Shown piece after piece: positions 24,380 to 35,337 of a stretch of 64,000 nt of DNA. Both the position numbers and the translations under genes were made by a program. Numbering within the stretch: the stretch's first letter is position 1; each line of letters starts with the position of its first letter. Location of the stretch: positions 26,935,580-26,999,579 of the forward strand of contig CM052355.1 in the NCBI GenBank assembly GCA_028551475.1, written 5' to 3'. The notes under the pieces are model-generated. The model was not told the origin of the DNA. It saw nothing but the letters and a program-made list of their open reading frames with translations, and made no database searches. This stretch comes from Casuarina equisetifolia. Its lineage: Eukaryota; Streptophyta; Magnoliopsida; Fagales; Casuarinaceae.

Positions 24380-25789
24380 TTAAGCTAGATGTGTGTTGAC
24401 ATATTTGATAATCCATGAAGATTAATTCAGATAAGTTCTTCCTATGATTTCTACTTTGCCAATGTACCATAAATTCATACAAGAAATTTTGCTTGCTAAA
24501 TAATCAATGAGCAAGAATTTGGCGAATGAAATCTCAAAAAGACATCGCAAATTCTATAGATATACTACTAAAATCTTTCCCTTAGTCCACGCTTCATATA
24601 GCGAAAGTATCCTTTTCAAAATATCTTTTCCAACGTCATTCTATATCACGAAAATCTAGTCAATCATTCATGGCATTTAGATCCCTTCTTCGGCTTCTTC
24701 TTGATTCATCACTTAAATCAAAATTTAAGTTTTATGAGAATAACTTACATTAAATTTCCAACCTTTCCCTTCTGCTTTTAGATTTTCAAGTTAAGAATGT
24801 TGCGGTTGTTTCCATATTTGAAGAATAATTTTCATTTGAGTCCTTAACCACATCCTCAATGTGGTGATTTATACACATCAAATCCACCAAGGTTTGGGGG
24901 GAAAATAATCATAATTACAATAATATTTAATTGAAGTATTACCTTACTTCTCAAAGCCGTATATTTTAGTAAACATATTAAAACTCAATTTAGAAGCATT
25001 AGCAACTGCTCCTCCTTCGTGATTCGGAAACAAGTACCATTCCACAAACGACTTGAGAAGGGAACCGCCATATTTGGTCATGAAAAAAACAAACTTTAAC
25101 AAATCACATAAAACATGCTTCTCTCTCTAGCTATTTCAAGTTGAGATTGTTCAACTAGGCATTTAAACGTCCACCAACTATGTTGCCCTTATTGGTATTA
25201 GGAATCCAGAATATTTTCTGCATATTCTATGTGTTATTTTGTTGTATTCATTGTAATTATTTGTGTTTCCTATTTAAAATAGGATTCAAACATATAAATG
25301 TAGGCTCACTATTGTACAATTTCTTATCATTGAATATAAAATCATTTCTCAATCTCCCATTTCATTACAAGTCACCTTTTAATTCTCAAAATCCTACAAA
25401 GCACACCCGGGAAAGGGGATGTGTCGAATCCCCTAGCAAATTCAGATCAAAGCTGTTCCTTTTATAAGTCATCATTAAAACAAACTATTCTTAGTATGGA
25501 TAACCACAACGTAAAATTTATAAGGTCGTAGAACCAATTACACATAAAATCTTGCTGCAACAAAACATTTTCATTTATTTGATCTTACCATCTATCTTTG
25601 AAGTTTATGGGCAGTTAAAAAATAGTTTAGGGGAAATAGTATAGGCAGTACTTTAAAGTTAAGCAACTAAGAAGATAAAACCAAGGTCTATCAAGGTCAA
25701 AGAAGAACTGTTAACCAACTCCATTTATTATCACATCAACCTAAACTCACACTCAGCAAATAAAATTAAAATTTTGCAGGGAAATACAT
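24380..25789 (-). repeat. Segmental duplication, copy 1 (distal part)
   Basis: Blocks CCATAAATTCATACAAGAAATTTT (about 24468), AGATTTTCAAGTTAAGAATGT (about 24780) and ATCAAAGCTGTTCCTTTTATAAG (about 25444) recur in order around 33600, 37670 and 38458, and partly again near 55690 and 55855. This is the 3' flank of the CC-x5-CC peptide gene copy 1. No other gene was recognised in it. Confidence 0.8.
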
Positions 25790-26126
25790 GGTAAACGATG
25801 CCCGCAAATCCAAATGGTGGGCAAACATTAGTTATTGGGGTCGACTTCCGACTCACTGAGGAGGTGTGGTGCAACACGGCAATTATCCACGTCGAAAAAC
25901 ACAGCAGTTTGTTAGAGCACAATAGTTATTGGGGTCGACTTCCGGCTCACTGAGGAGGTGTGGCTTGTTGCAACACGGCAGTTTTCTAGAGCAACAATAG
26001 TTATTGGGGTCGACTGCTGAGTCAGGGAGGAGTGGCGGCTCGGCGGTGCCTGCCCCCGCGGAAGCAAAGGAGGCTGAAATGACAAAGGAGAGTGGAAAGA
26101 ACTTTCATCGTACTTATGGATGCCAT
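25790..26126 (-). pseudogene. Secreted Cys-rich repeat peptide gene, copy 1 (decayed)
   Basis: I do not recognise this family. From the ATG at 26126 the minus strand begins like copy 2 (MKVLSTLL, start of a signal peptide). A second frame then reads an Ala/Gly/Thr-rich stretch, VDPNNYCCSRKLPCC, NKPHLL and SEPEVDPNNYC, followed by further degenerate repeats of the same module (VDPNN then a Cys pair) down to about 25835. Signal and repeat are no longer in one frame and the later repeats are interrupted, so this copy looks dead. The TATA box is at 26184-26191. Confidence 0.6.
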
Positions 26127-26183
26127 AGTTGAGAGTAAGTGAGGTGTGAGCAAAGATTTGGAGTTTTCGTACCAAGCAGGTCG

Positions 26184-26191
26184 TATTTATA
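26184..26191 (-). promoter_or_regulatory. TATA box of Cys-rich gene copy 1
   Basis: TATAAATA on the minus strand, about 58 bases before the ATG. The leader (CAAATCTTTGCTCACACCTC) is shared with copy 2. Confidence 0.65.
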
Positions 26192-26239
26192 GGGAGAGAA
26201 AGGGAAGGTGGATCATTAATATTGTTACCCTTTTTCACA

Positions 26240-27003
26240 TAGAGTGATTAAGCACCTTGGTCCTCTTTCCTTGATTGGTAAGATTTGTACATATCTCGGA
26301 ACGGAATGTTGACCTTAGTTTGTATTTTAAATTTAGAAAACATTGTAACAACCTTTTCCAATTCATTATAGCTATTTATTGTCAAATTTGTTAACCGATT
26401 CACTACCTCAAGTACTTAATTTATTTTTTTGATAGAATTAATCATTGATATACATAATTTGTTTGCTAGAATTAATCACGAGAGACAAATATGGTTCGTT
26501 TTGTTTGCCAGAGCTAAAATCACGGATACACTTCACTTTTCTTTTTCTGTAGGAGTTAATCAAGGGACGTTTAAGGTGTACAACATTTCGGGCAGAATTG
26601 GCGGTGAGATGTTCTGTTCGTTTGAGATTTTCTTTATCTGAAAATGCAGTGAATTCAAAACCGGCCTCTTTTGGTGGGAACGCCGTGTTTGGGACAAGGG
26701 GGGAAAGTGTTTATAAATGCTGTTGAGTTTTAAGGAACGCCTACATGCCAAAAAAAGTTTTGTTTTTATTTTTACGGACTTAATTTAAATGGCTTCAATT
26801 TCAATCAATCCGTAGTTGATAGTGCTCCTAATTAAGCTAGATGTTTTCTTTTTATGCATGCACTTAAGCTCACCCATCCATTGTTGAACATAAAACCAAG
26901 AGATTTTAGGAAACACCTTCTCTCAATTGAGTTAGGATATGCCATATTGAAACATTAGAGACCAAGAGATTTTAGGGACCACCTCCTTTCAATTAAGCCT
27001 AGA
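26240..27003. repeat. Segmental duplication, copy 1 (upstream flank)
   Basis: Matches 55080-55450 block by block (ATTTGTTTGCTAGAATTAATC, GAGATGTTCTGTTCGTTTGAG-like, GGGGGAAAGTGTTTATAAATG). This is the 5' flank of the Cys-rich gene. The last part (26900-27003) contains two ACCAAGAGATTTTAGG-type direct repeats; a third lies at 33380, beyond the LTR element. Confidence 0.7.
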
Positions 27004-28617
27004 TGTTCGGTGAAATTCTACATGCAAGTGTACATGTCGAACAAGTAATATAATGATAAGTACAGATATCGTCCCACGAAGACTGGTGTTTACTAAACTA
27101 ATTAATTACTAATGGTGAATAGATCCTAAAGTTTATCTAGCCAACAAAAATGATAAAACATGAATTTAATAACCAAATTTAATCTAAAATTAATAAACAA
27201 AATGTGCTAGAGCTTTTGATTTCACCTAATTACTCAGTACAAATGTTTATTATCCATGCTAGCAAGATTAATTCTACTTATGTGATGGCGGAATTTCCTA
27301 ACTTATTCACTACCCTATGTCTAGGTGTAGCGAACCTACTTAGCTCATTAATCCACTGTGAGTCTGCATATGAATTAAATGAACTAAGCGCATTAAGATA
27401 TGTGAGTATTCCAGTTTGCACCTAAAGCCACACAAATCATATGGTATATTTCTATCCATATTAATCTATGGTTGCATATTACATGAAGCAACTGCATATC
27501 GTCGTTGTTCGAACTCAAATATGCAAATCAGATCATCTAAGTGGTAGCTAATCACTTAAATGCATTAAGATCAGTAACATGCAACTTCACATTCATAAAA
27601 TATCTCACAAAGCACAAACAATCATAACATTCATACGTTATAATTAAGTTCCATCATAGCTCTAACACAATAAATTAAAATAACATATTTACATAACAGA
27701 AATCAGTGCAAGAAATTAAACAACACATTCTGTAAATTAAAAACATTAAGCTGTCACCAAAAATGTCTTCAAATCACAAAAAGGCTGCATAAATCTGCAC
27801 ATCAGGGGGAGAGAATGAAGCTGTCTAAAAAAGGGGACGAAAAGGGGCTGAAACGCGCTTTCACGCGCCGCCGCCACGCGCCGGTCAGTCGCCGGTCACG
27901 CGCCGCCGTGAGCTGCCACGCGCCGCCGCCATTCTTCACGAAAATTGCCGGAAAATGTAGATCGAGGTCCTTGGAGTGCCGATCTGCAAAGAATTTGCGC
28001 TGAATCACCACCGAACGGCGTAGATCTGACGGAAAAGGCTTGAAAGGCGTTCGCCGTTCTTCACCAGAAAACCGCCGAAAATCGCCTGCAGCTGCCGCAG
28101 AATGACCGGAAAACACACCAGGGTTGCAGATCCACTCTTTCCTTGCTAGAAAACACTAGAAAACTGTCGGAAACACAAGTGGGTTGGGTCTCTGCCGGAA
28201 AAGAACTCAACGGCCTGCTGTCGCACGACCGTCGGACGTTCTCCACGACCCGTGCTGTCGCGCGCGGTCAAGTTTCCAGCAGAGACCCGACTGGTTCCCT
28301 CTTTTCTTCTCTCCTCTTTCGGGTTTCTTCTCTCCGGTCTCCCTCGTCTCTGCGATAATGTTCTCTCCTTCTCTCCGTCTTCCTTCTCTCCTTCCTCACA
28401 TGGCTTCCACGTGCTTACCCTTGTTTTCTTTGTTTTCTTTTCTATTCCTTTTTCATGGTTTTCTACTTCTTTTTCTTCTTTTTCTTCAATTTTGAGTTTG
28501 CTGCATAAAATAACAAAATATACATAATTATCATTAAATACAAATATAATTTAATAAAAACTATATTAAACATTACCTAAAATACTATTAATAACTCTAT
28601 AAAATATAGAGTTATCA
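27004..28617 (-). repeat. 3' LTR of young Athila-like element
   Basis: 1614 bp, TG...CA ends (TGATAACTCTA to CACCGAACA on the minus strand). It contains a CpG-rich block (about 27850-28280) and a pyrimidine-rich stretch. Confidence 0.93.
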
Positions 28618-28925
28618 ATACCCCCAAACTTAACATTTTGCTCGTCCTCGAGCAAAAGAACGAAACAATACATTATGACAGCACCAAACAAAAACAAATT
28701 TTTCACAAAAAAAAAAAAAAAACATTAAGCAAGCCCTAAATAACATATTATGACAACATAAAAAAAAAATTTACTCACAAAAAGCACAAGAAATTACACA
28801 CAAAAAGTACTAAACAACAGATTCTAACACCACTAATCACTCCATAGTATTTTCCTAAACAACAATGCCATAATACCCCCAAACTTAAAATTTTGCTCGT
28901 CCTCGAGCAAAAGAACTAAACAAAA
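28618..28925 (-). repeat. Polypurine tract and CTCGAGGACGAG hairpin, present twice
   Basis: Next to the 3' LTR is a polypurine tract (28618-28634) followed by a perfect inverted repeat TTTTGCTCG-TCCT-CGAGCAAAA (28636-28657). The same pair recurs at 28872-28889 and 28891-28912. The full-size relative has one copy at 41378-41417. The motif is a familiar end signature of plant Athila-type elements. Confidence 0.75.
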
Positions 28926-29535
28926 CATATAACCAATCCTTCCATGATATTCTTCCATAATTGTTTAACTTAACAATTCAAAGAAAGACATAACTTTCAT
29001 CCAAACACTGCAATTGGTTTATAAGATAAGATAGACTCTTAACTATGTCAACCACGTGTGTGTGTGTATAAGTCCGCATTTTGTCTCAATTGCATGCACT
29101 CCAAATAGATTCACATTAATATGCAATCTCTCAAAATCTTTGACCAAATCTCATAGGTTTGCTCTTCATTCCTCTCTCCACTAATGTAGGCCTATCATCG
29201 AACCAAGAATCAATAGGACTTTTATAAGCTTGTAATGTAAGGCTGGGTTAAGGGTAAGGTGAAAAGTCATTTAAGCTCAATAACCCATGAACACATTACT
29301 TTCTAGGATCTCATTACGACTCTAGCCCTTCTCTACCTTTTTACTTCATGGAGATGATCTTTTCACCACACTTATTCTCATTCTTTCCTGTCCAATAATG
29401 CTTTGACACTATACAAAAGCCATAATCATGTGTGCAACAACATAACAAAACAAAAACATTTACACATATAGCCATCTCAATATGTGGCTTGAATCTAACA
29501 AAAGATAATGAGATTATTTCATCCTAAAGCAAATG

Positions 29536-29536
<1 letters not shown>

Positions 29537-29585
<49 letters not shown>
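29537..29585. repeat. (TTTTC)n followed by poly-T
   Basis: A long T-rich tract in the non-coding 3' part of the young element, mirrored by shorter T-runs at 41852-41870 and 42132-42150 in the full-size relative. Confidence 0.85.
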
Positions 29586-30572
29586 GGACATTTGCATTTG
29601 CATTTATAAATTGTACCACACACAATCATTCCAATCAACTTCTTCTCATACTATATCCTTCCCCTCGACTTCTCTCATGATCAAATCAATACACACCGGA
29701 AGTCATATGTTCATGGGAATAGGACAATAGGACAAATTGATCAAAAGGCTCAGAGATATATATGCAGGTGTCATTCAACAAAATCAAGATAAGAACAAGG
29801 CTCAGCAGGGTGACTGGGGATAAGTAAATAAGGTTAGCTTGAAAGGCTCAATCGATCCAAAGATGGCCTAAATCATTTTCTTAGTCATATGTAACCTAGG
29901 ATTTCGCTTCAAGATGAAATCAAGCAAATTCTAAGATCTGGGTGAGATCCAAGAAATCACACACTTCACATGAATGTTCTCTAGAGATACACACAATTTC
30001 AAGAAAATGCAGACTTTAAGTGCTCAATATGTGAATCAACATAATCAGAATCACACTTAACTCATACCACAATTGCAAGTTTGAACAAAATCTACATTTC
30101 CCAAAGAATCACCAAGAATTCACAATAAAGAATCCAATCATAGAAATCATGGTCTAAAACAAGAAAAAGATTTTACGCAAAAAATAGACTTTCTAACACA
30201 AAACAGAAAATTTTAACACTAACACTTCAAACAAACACCAAACACTTCCTATACACTCCCGATATACTACCATACACAACCTCTAACACAACCTAACAAA
30301 ACAACATACTTCCAACAATAGCAGCAGCACCCCCAAACCTAAATGAAGCGTTTTCCTCAATGATAGAAGAAAATAAAGCAATAGTAAGGAAGGAACAAGG
30401 AAAACTCCCCTGATTGCAGGTTGTCAAAATGGAACTATGATGAGCATATGGTGACAGCCTTCACACCAAACTACTAACAAAAGATTTCTAACTAAAAAAA
30501 CATAAAGTACTTGGGTTGCCTCCCAAGAAGCGCTTGCTTTATAGTTTTCAGCCGAACTATCCTCCACATTGC

Positions 30573-31652
30573 TCAAGGAGGATGAAACTCCAAAAGTTTC
30601 GGAGACAGTTTGTGTCGTTTGATGGTTGTGCATTCTTCAATCAGCACAACTGTCTCATATAGTTCCAGCTTCCTTTTGTTTTCCAGTATCCCTTTCAAAA
30701 ATTCTTCACAGTTAAGCATTTGAACTGGAGCATCTGCAAAAGGAATGTTAATGTGCAGTTTTAAAGATATATCAAGGAATTCCAAAAACTGCTTATCTTT
30801 AACGCGTTGCTGGAATCTTTGGGTAGATGGAGTTGGAGGCATAAAGGACTCATGAATTGCTAGAACAAGGTTGTTCCTAGGTGCCTCCTCAAGTTGTATG
30901 CTGACATCTTTATCTGTTTCTTCAAAAATGTTTGCGTCAGCATCTTCTTCTCCTACTTGGTTGCCACATGTCAGGGTTATTGCCTCTGCAGTATCTATAG
31001 TGCTTTTCTCCATGTCGCACGGCAATTGACCCTCCTGACTCTCTGAGATCATGCTGATCAGCTGACTCATTTGCACCTCTAATCTTCGGATTGAAGCTTC
31101 TTGTCTCTGAAAGCTTGCTTCTTGATTCTGAAATCTTGCTTCAATCCTCTCAGTAATGTTTTGTGCAGTGCTGGCCATCTCGCTAATCATTTCCTCTAAG
31201 TTAGGTTTAACCTCTTCTGGTTGCCAAAATGTTGGTTGCGGTCTTATCTCATTTGGATTACTCCATGTACAAGTTTGATGGTTGTACCATCCCGACTTGT
31301 ACGAGTTGGAGTAATAGTCATTTTGTGACCTGCTAGGAATTCCAACAAAATTAGCATAATCATTATAATGAAGATAAGGGTTACCTACTTGACAATCCGT
31401 GCTATCATGTGCTCCATCACAAAATTCACATGATCTATTCCTCAGGAACACTTCCCATTCAGCACGAGATTCTGCAAGGGTATTTGCATTATGTGCTGGC
31501 TCGATCTCAAAGTAGTTTGCCTGACTTGCAGGCCTTTGAAAGCTTGTTGTGGCATTCCAAAATGTTGGTGCAGCATAGTCTCTTAGGAGTCTACGTGAAC
31601 CATCATTGTTCTCCATCTGTAAGAAAATAAATATAAAGTAAAATAAAAGCAA
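30573..31652 (-). CDS. Shortened gag-like frame of the young Athila-like element
   Basis: About 359 codons. The N-terminal part (LLRDYAAPTFWNATTSFQRP, then NYFEIEPA) parallels the gag start of the full-size element, followed directly by the Cys-containing region (CEFCDGAHDSTDCQVGNPYL), a coiled-coil stretch (FQNQEASFQRQEASIRRLE) and the region preceding protease (FLKGILENKRKLELYETV). The central gag domain of the full-size relative has no counterpart here. Fossil-type element frame, not a host gene. Confidence 0.8.
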   Translation of the reverse strand: MLLFYFIFIFLQMENNDGSRRLLRDYAAPTFWNATTSFQRPASQANYFEIEPAHNANTLAESRAEWEVFLRNRSCEFCDGAHDSTDCQVGNPYLHYNDYANFVGIPSRSQNDYYSNSYKSGWYNHQTCTWSNPNEIRPQPTFWQPEEVKPNLEEMISEMASTAQNITERIEARFQNQEASFQRQEASIRRLEVQMSQLISMISESQEGQLPCDMEKSTIDTAEAITLTCGNQVGEEDADANIFEETDKDVSIQLEEAPRNNLVLAIHESFMPPTPSTQRFQQRVKDKQFLEFLDISLKLHINIPFADAPVQMLNCEEFLKGILENKRKLELYETVVLIEECTTIKRHKLSPKLLEFHPP

Positions 31653-31739
31653 TAAAAGCTAGATTAAACTAAGAAGCTATTCGATATTAATATTAATTAG
31701 TAGTAAATCAACCAATCCCCGGCAACGGCGCCAAAAACT

Positions 31740-33353
31740 TGTTCGGTGAAATTCTACATGCAAGTGTACATGTCGAACAAGTAATATAATGATAAGTACA
31801 GATATCGTCCCACGAAGACTGGTGTTTACTAAACTAATTAATTACTAATGGTGAATAGATCCTAAAGTTTATCTAGCCAACAAAAATGATAAAACATGAA
31901 TTTAATAACCAAATTTAATCTAAAATTAATAAACAAAATGTGCTAGAGCTTTTGATTTCACCTAATTACTCAGTACAAATGTTTATTATCCATGCTAGCA
32001 AGATTAATTCTACTTATGTGATGGCGGAATTTCCTAACTTATTCACTACCCTATGTCTAGGTGTAGCGAACCTACTTAGCTCATTAATCCACTGTGAGTC
32101 TGCATATGAATTAAATGAACTAAGCGCATTAAGATATGTGAGTATTCCAGTTTGCACCTAAAGCCACACAAATCATATGGTATATTTCTATCCATATTAA
32201 TCTATGGTTGCATATTACATGAAGCAACTGCATATCGTCGTTGTTCGAACTCAAATATGCAAATCAGATCATCTAAGTGGTAGCTAATCACTTAAATGCA
32301 TTAAGATCAGTAACATGCAACTTCACATTCATAAAATATCTCACAAAGCACAAACAATCATAACATTCATACGTTATAATTAAGTTCCATCATAGCTCTA
32401 ACACAATAAATTAAAATAACATATTTACATAACAGAAATCAGTGCAAGAAATTAAACAACACATTCTGTAAATTAAAAACATTAAGCTGTCACCAAAAAT
32501 GTCTTCAAATCACAAAAAGGCTGCATAAATCTGCACATCAGGGGGAGAGAATGAAGCTGTCTAAAAAAGGGGACGAAAAGGGGCTGAAACGCGCTTTCAC
32601 GCGCCGCCGCCACGCGCCGGTCAGTCGCCGGTCACGCGCCGCCGTGAGCTGCCACGCGCCGCCGCCATTCTTCACGAAAATTGCCGGAAAATGTAGATCG
32701 AGGTCCTTGGAGTGCCGATCTGCAAAGAATTTGCGCTGAATCACCACCGAACGGCGTAGATCTGACGGAAAAGGCTTGAAAGGCGTTCGCCGTTCTTCAC
32801 CAGAAAACCGCCGAAAATCGCCTGCAGCTGCCGCAGAATGACCGGAAAACACACCAGGGTTGCAGATCCACTCTTTCCTTGCTAGAAAACACTAGAAAAC
32901 TGTCGGAAACACAAGTGGGTTGGGTCTCTGCCGGAAAAGAACTCAACGGCCTGCTGTCGCACGACCGTCGGACGTTCTCCACGACCCGTGCTGTCGCGCG
33001 CGGTCAAGTTTCCAGCAGAGACCCGACTGGTTCCCTCTTTTCTTCTCTCCTCTTTCGGGTTTCTTCTCTCCGGTCTCCCTCGTCTCTGCGATAATGTTCT
33101 CTCCTTCTCTCCGTCTTCCTTCTCTCCTTCCTCACATGGCTTCCACGTGCTTACCCTTGTTTTCTTTGTTTTCTTTTCTATTCCTTTTTCATGGTTTTCT
33201 ACTTCTTTTTCTTCTTTTTCTTCAATTTTGAGTTTGCTGCATAAAATAACAAAATATACATAATTATCATTAAATACAAATATAATTTAATAAAAACTAT
33301 ATTAAACATTACCTAAAATACTATTAATAACTCTATAAAATATAGAGTTATCA
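31740..33353 (-). repeat. 5' LTR of young Athila-like element
   Basis: 1614 bp, apparently identical to 27004-28617. The tRNA-Asp-type primer site is six bases inside its inner edge. Confidence 0.93.
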
Positions 33354-33358
33354 CTAGA

Positions 33359-34093
33359 CAAGCCATACTAGACACCTAAGACCAAGAGATTTCAATTGTT
33401 AGGACATGTCATACTAAAGGATGCTCAAAGTAATTACCCAATCCCCTAATAATAAAAATCCCCAAGAAATGGTGTTTGCCTAAAAGACTAGGCAATCCAT
33501 GAGGACAATGATAAAAAAGATTGCAAATTTTCGCCCATCTTTGTGCAAAAGATAAAATTAAAACTCTGATTTAATTTAGATGAATCCTTCATATGATTTC
33601 AACTTTGCCATTAATTACGTACCATAAATTCATACAAGAAATTCTATTAGCCCATAATTTATTGGCAAGAATCTAGAGAATGAAATTTTATTCCCTTACT
33701 GCAAGACTTTGGAGAATGACTTTGGAGATTTTATAGATATTTTACAAAAATCATTTCCCTAATCCATGCTTCATATAGTGGAAATCTCTTTTTCAATATC
33801 TTTCTACATCATAAAAATCCCCAACCTTAACCCCCTCGCCCCCCCCTTCCCCCCCTTCCCCCTTCCTTTCCTTCCCCTTTTTGAACAGAAAGGCAACAAA
33901 TTCAATATCTCAAGTTATTAAGCAAATTGGAACTCAACACAAGGAGAATGCTTTGATCTATTGGGACTGTCATCCACCTAAGAGGGTTTAAATGCTTATT
34001 TAGTACAAGGATATTAGCATAGCAGAGAGTAGGTAGCTAATGAGTGTCAAAACTTACAATTAGAAAAACTACACAGGGGAAAACCTCAAGTAC
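33359..34093. repeat. Flank with segmental-duplication block and C-rich tract
   Basis: 33570-33730 matches 24430-24540 and 55640-55750 (CATAAATTCATACAAGAAATT, GGCAAGAATCTAGAGAATGAAAT). At 33831-33877 there is a C-rich run with four or more blocks of five to eight C. No gene seen. Confidence 0.7.
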
Positions 34094-35335
34094 TTAGTAA
34101 TCCAATCCATTGATTGGAATAAAAATGTCATCCAAATAACTATAATGACCATGTCTCCACTCCAGTGCTTCCCACCAACTCTTCTCACCCTTGATCTCCC
34201 TCAAAGCTTTTTTGGATTTTTCCTCAATGCATAAGCTCTTAAGATTTGAGTAGTTATAGAAACTTACCAATTCCAAGTTTGGTGTGATAAGTCAAACACT
34301 AATGATAGTGACTAATCTAGGTATGTAATAGAGCAAAATCTTCTTCAAATTTTAGAGGATGTAAGAGGCATGATTGTCATTTAAAGTTTCATGATTTACC
34401 AATGCCGTGACTAAGAGGTAGTCCTCCATTGTAAGCTCTTCTAACTTTTCAAGGTTACCAAACAACCCTTCTATGAAAATAATGGTCAATTGGAGACATG
34501 TTTGTAGTCTAAAAATCTTCAGACGAGATAAACATTGTGGTTGTACTGGCCCTTTCCATATATTCATTAGATTTTTCATATAAAAAATGTAAAGATATTT
34601 AAGTGATCCAAGAATAATCCTTTTAGGTTTATAAGTACTTTCATCTTTTTCATGAACCATAACTTCTCCATCTTCTTCATGAGTATTTGCTTCATCTATG
34701 ATAACTTTAACCTCATTACATTCCTTCACAACATAACATTTTAAATGCTTCATGTTCCTAATCCTAAATTTTGATAGTTTCTTAACAATTGCATGTCGAT
34801 CCAAGAAAAATGCAATTAGAATTTTGGAGTACCCTTTAACATTTTCAGAAAAATCCTCACCATTTATGAATTTCAAATACCTTTCTTATCATTGTAGCTC
34901 CAACTTAACTTTACATGGAAGTCGAGGCAAGATCCTCTTGACATGACAACCAATAGTAAATCTAAAATGTGATAATGATGGGGATTTTCACTTCAATAGA
35001 AGTTGGCTTACCAATTTTACCCTTGGAAAGTAAAATTTAAGACTCTCCAAACTTTCTAAGAAACATACTTTAAAAACAATAGATTCCACACTATCAATCC
35101 ACCATTTGTCATATGGATTCACATGAATACTCAATTTATTTAAATGAGATAGTTGTGAAATTACACCATAATGAACCTTTGCATTTGATTACATGTCATG
35201 CCCACTATCATATGGATATGAATAAATAGACACATTCAAGCATTTGAGATTAGTTTGCTACTTAATCTCCTTAGGTAACTTTATGATATATGCCTCTTCA
35301 AGATCAAGAACCTCAAGTTGATCAGTTTGAGAAGC
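34094..35335 (-). pseudogene. NBS-LRR resistance gene fragment (LRR region, C-terminal side)
   Basis: The minus strand encodes an LRR region of the plant CC-NBS-LRR type. From about 35310 it reads LEVLDLEEAYIIKLPKEIK, then QLSHLNKLSIHVNPYDKWW; the longest open part is 34352-34876 (SKFRIRNMKHLKCYVVKECN, SLKYLYIFYMKNLMNIWKGP, LEKLEELTMEDY). The end at about 34100-34276 reads LVSFYNYSNLKSLCIEEKSK then WWEALEW, a common C-terminal segment of these proteins. NBS-LRRs detect pathogen effectors. In-frame stops occur between blocks and the NB-ARC domain is absent, so it is a relic. The neighbouring LRR is at 37132-37350, beyond a Copia insert. Confidence 0.85.
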
Positions 35336-35337
35336 TC

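Larger units (their letters stand above)
27004..33353 (-). mobile_element. Young non-autonomous Athila-like Gypsy element (gag only)
   Basis: A complete LTR element, 6350 bp, minus orientation, flanked by a perfect 5-bp duplication CTAGA (26999-27003 and 33354-33358). Both LTRs are 1614 bp and no difference was noticed between them, so the insertion is very recent. The primer site matches tRNA-Asp (31716-31733) and a polypurine tract adjoins the 3' LTR. The only coding part is a shortened gag-like frame (30573-31652); protease, reverse transcriptase and integrase are absent. It must have moved using enzymes from a relative such as the element at 39963-49859. It looks structurally whole for a non-autonomous (TR-GAG type) element. 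Confidence 0.93.

Noticed and set aside
27802-28116. Arg-rich 104-codon ORF, repeated at 32538-32852
   Set aside because: It lies wholly in the two LTRs; identity between copies reflects LTR identity, and the composition follows from the CpG-rich block.
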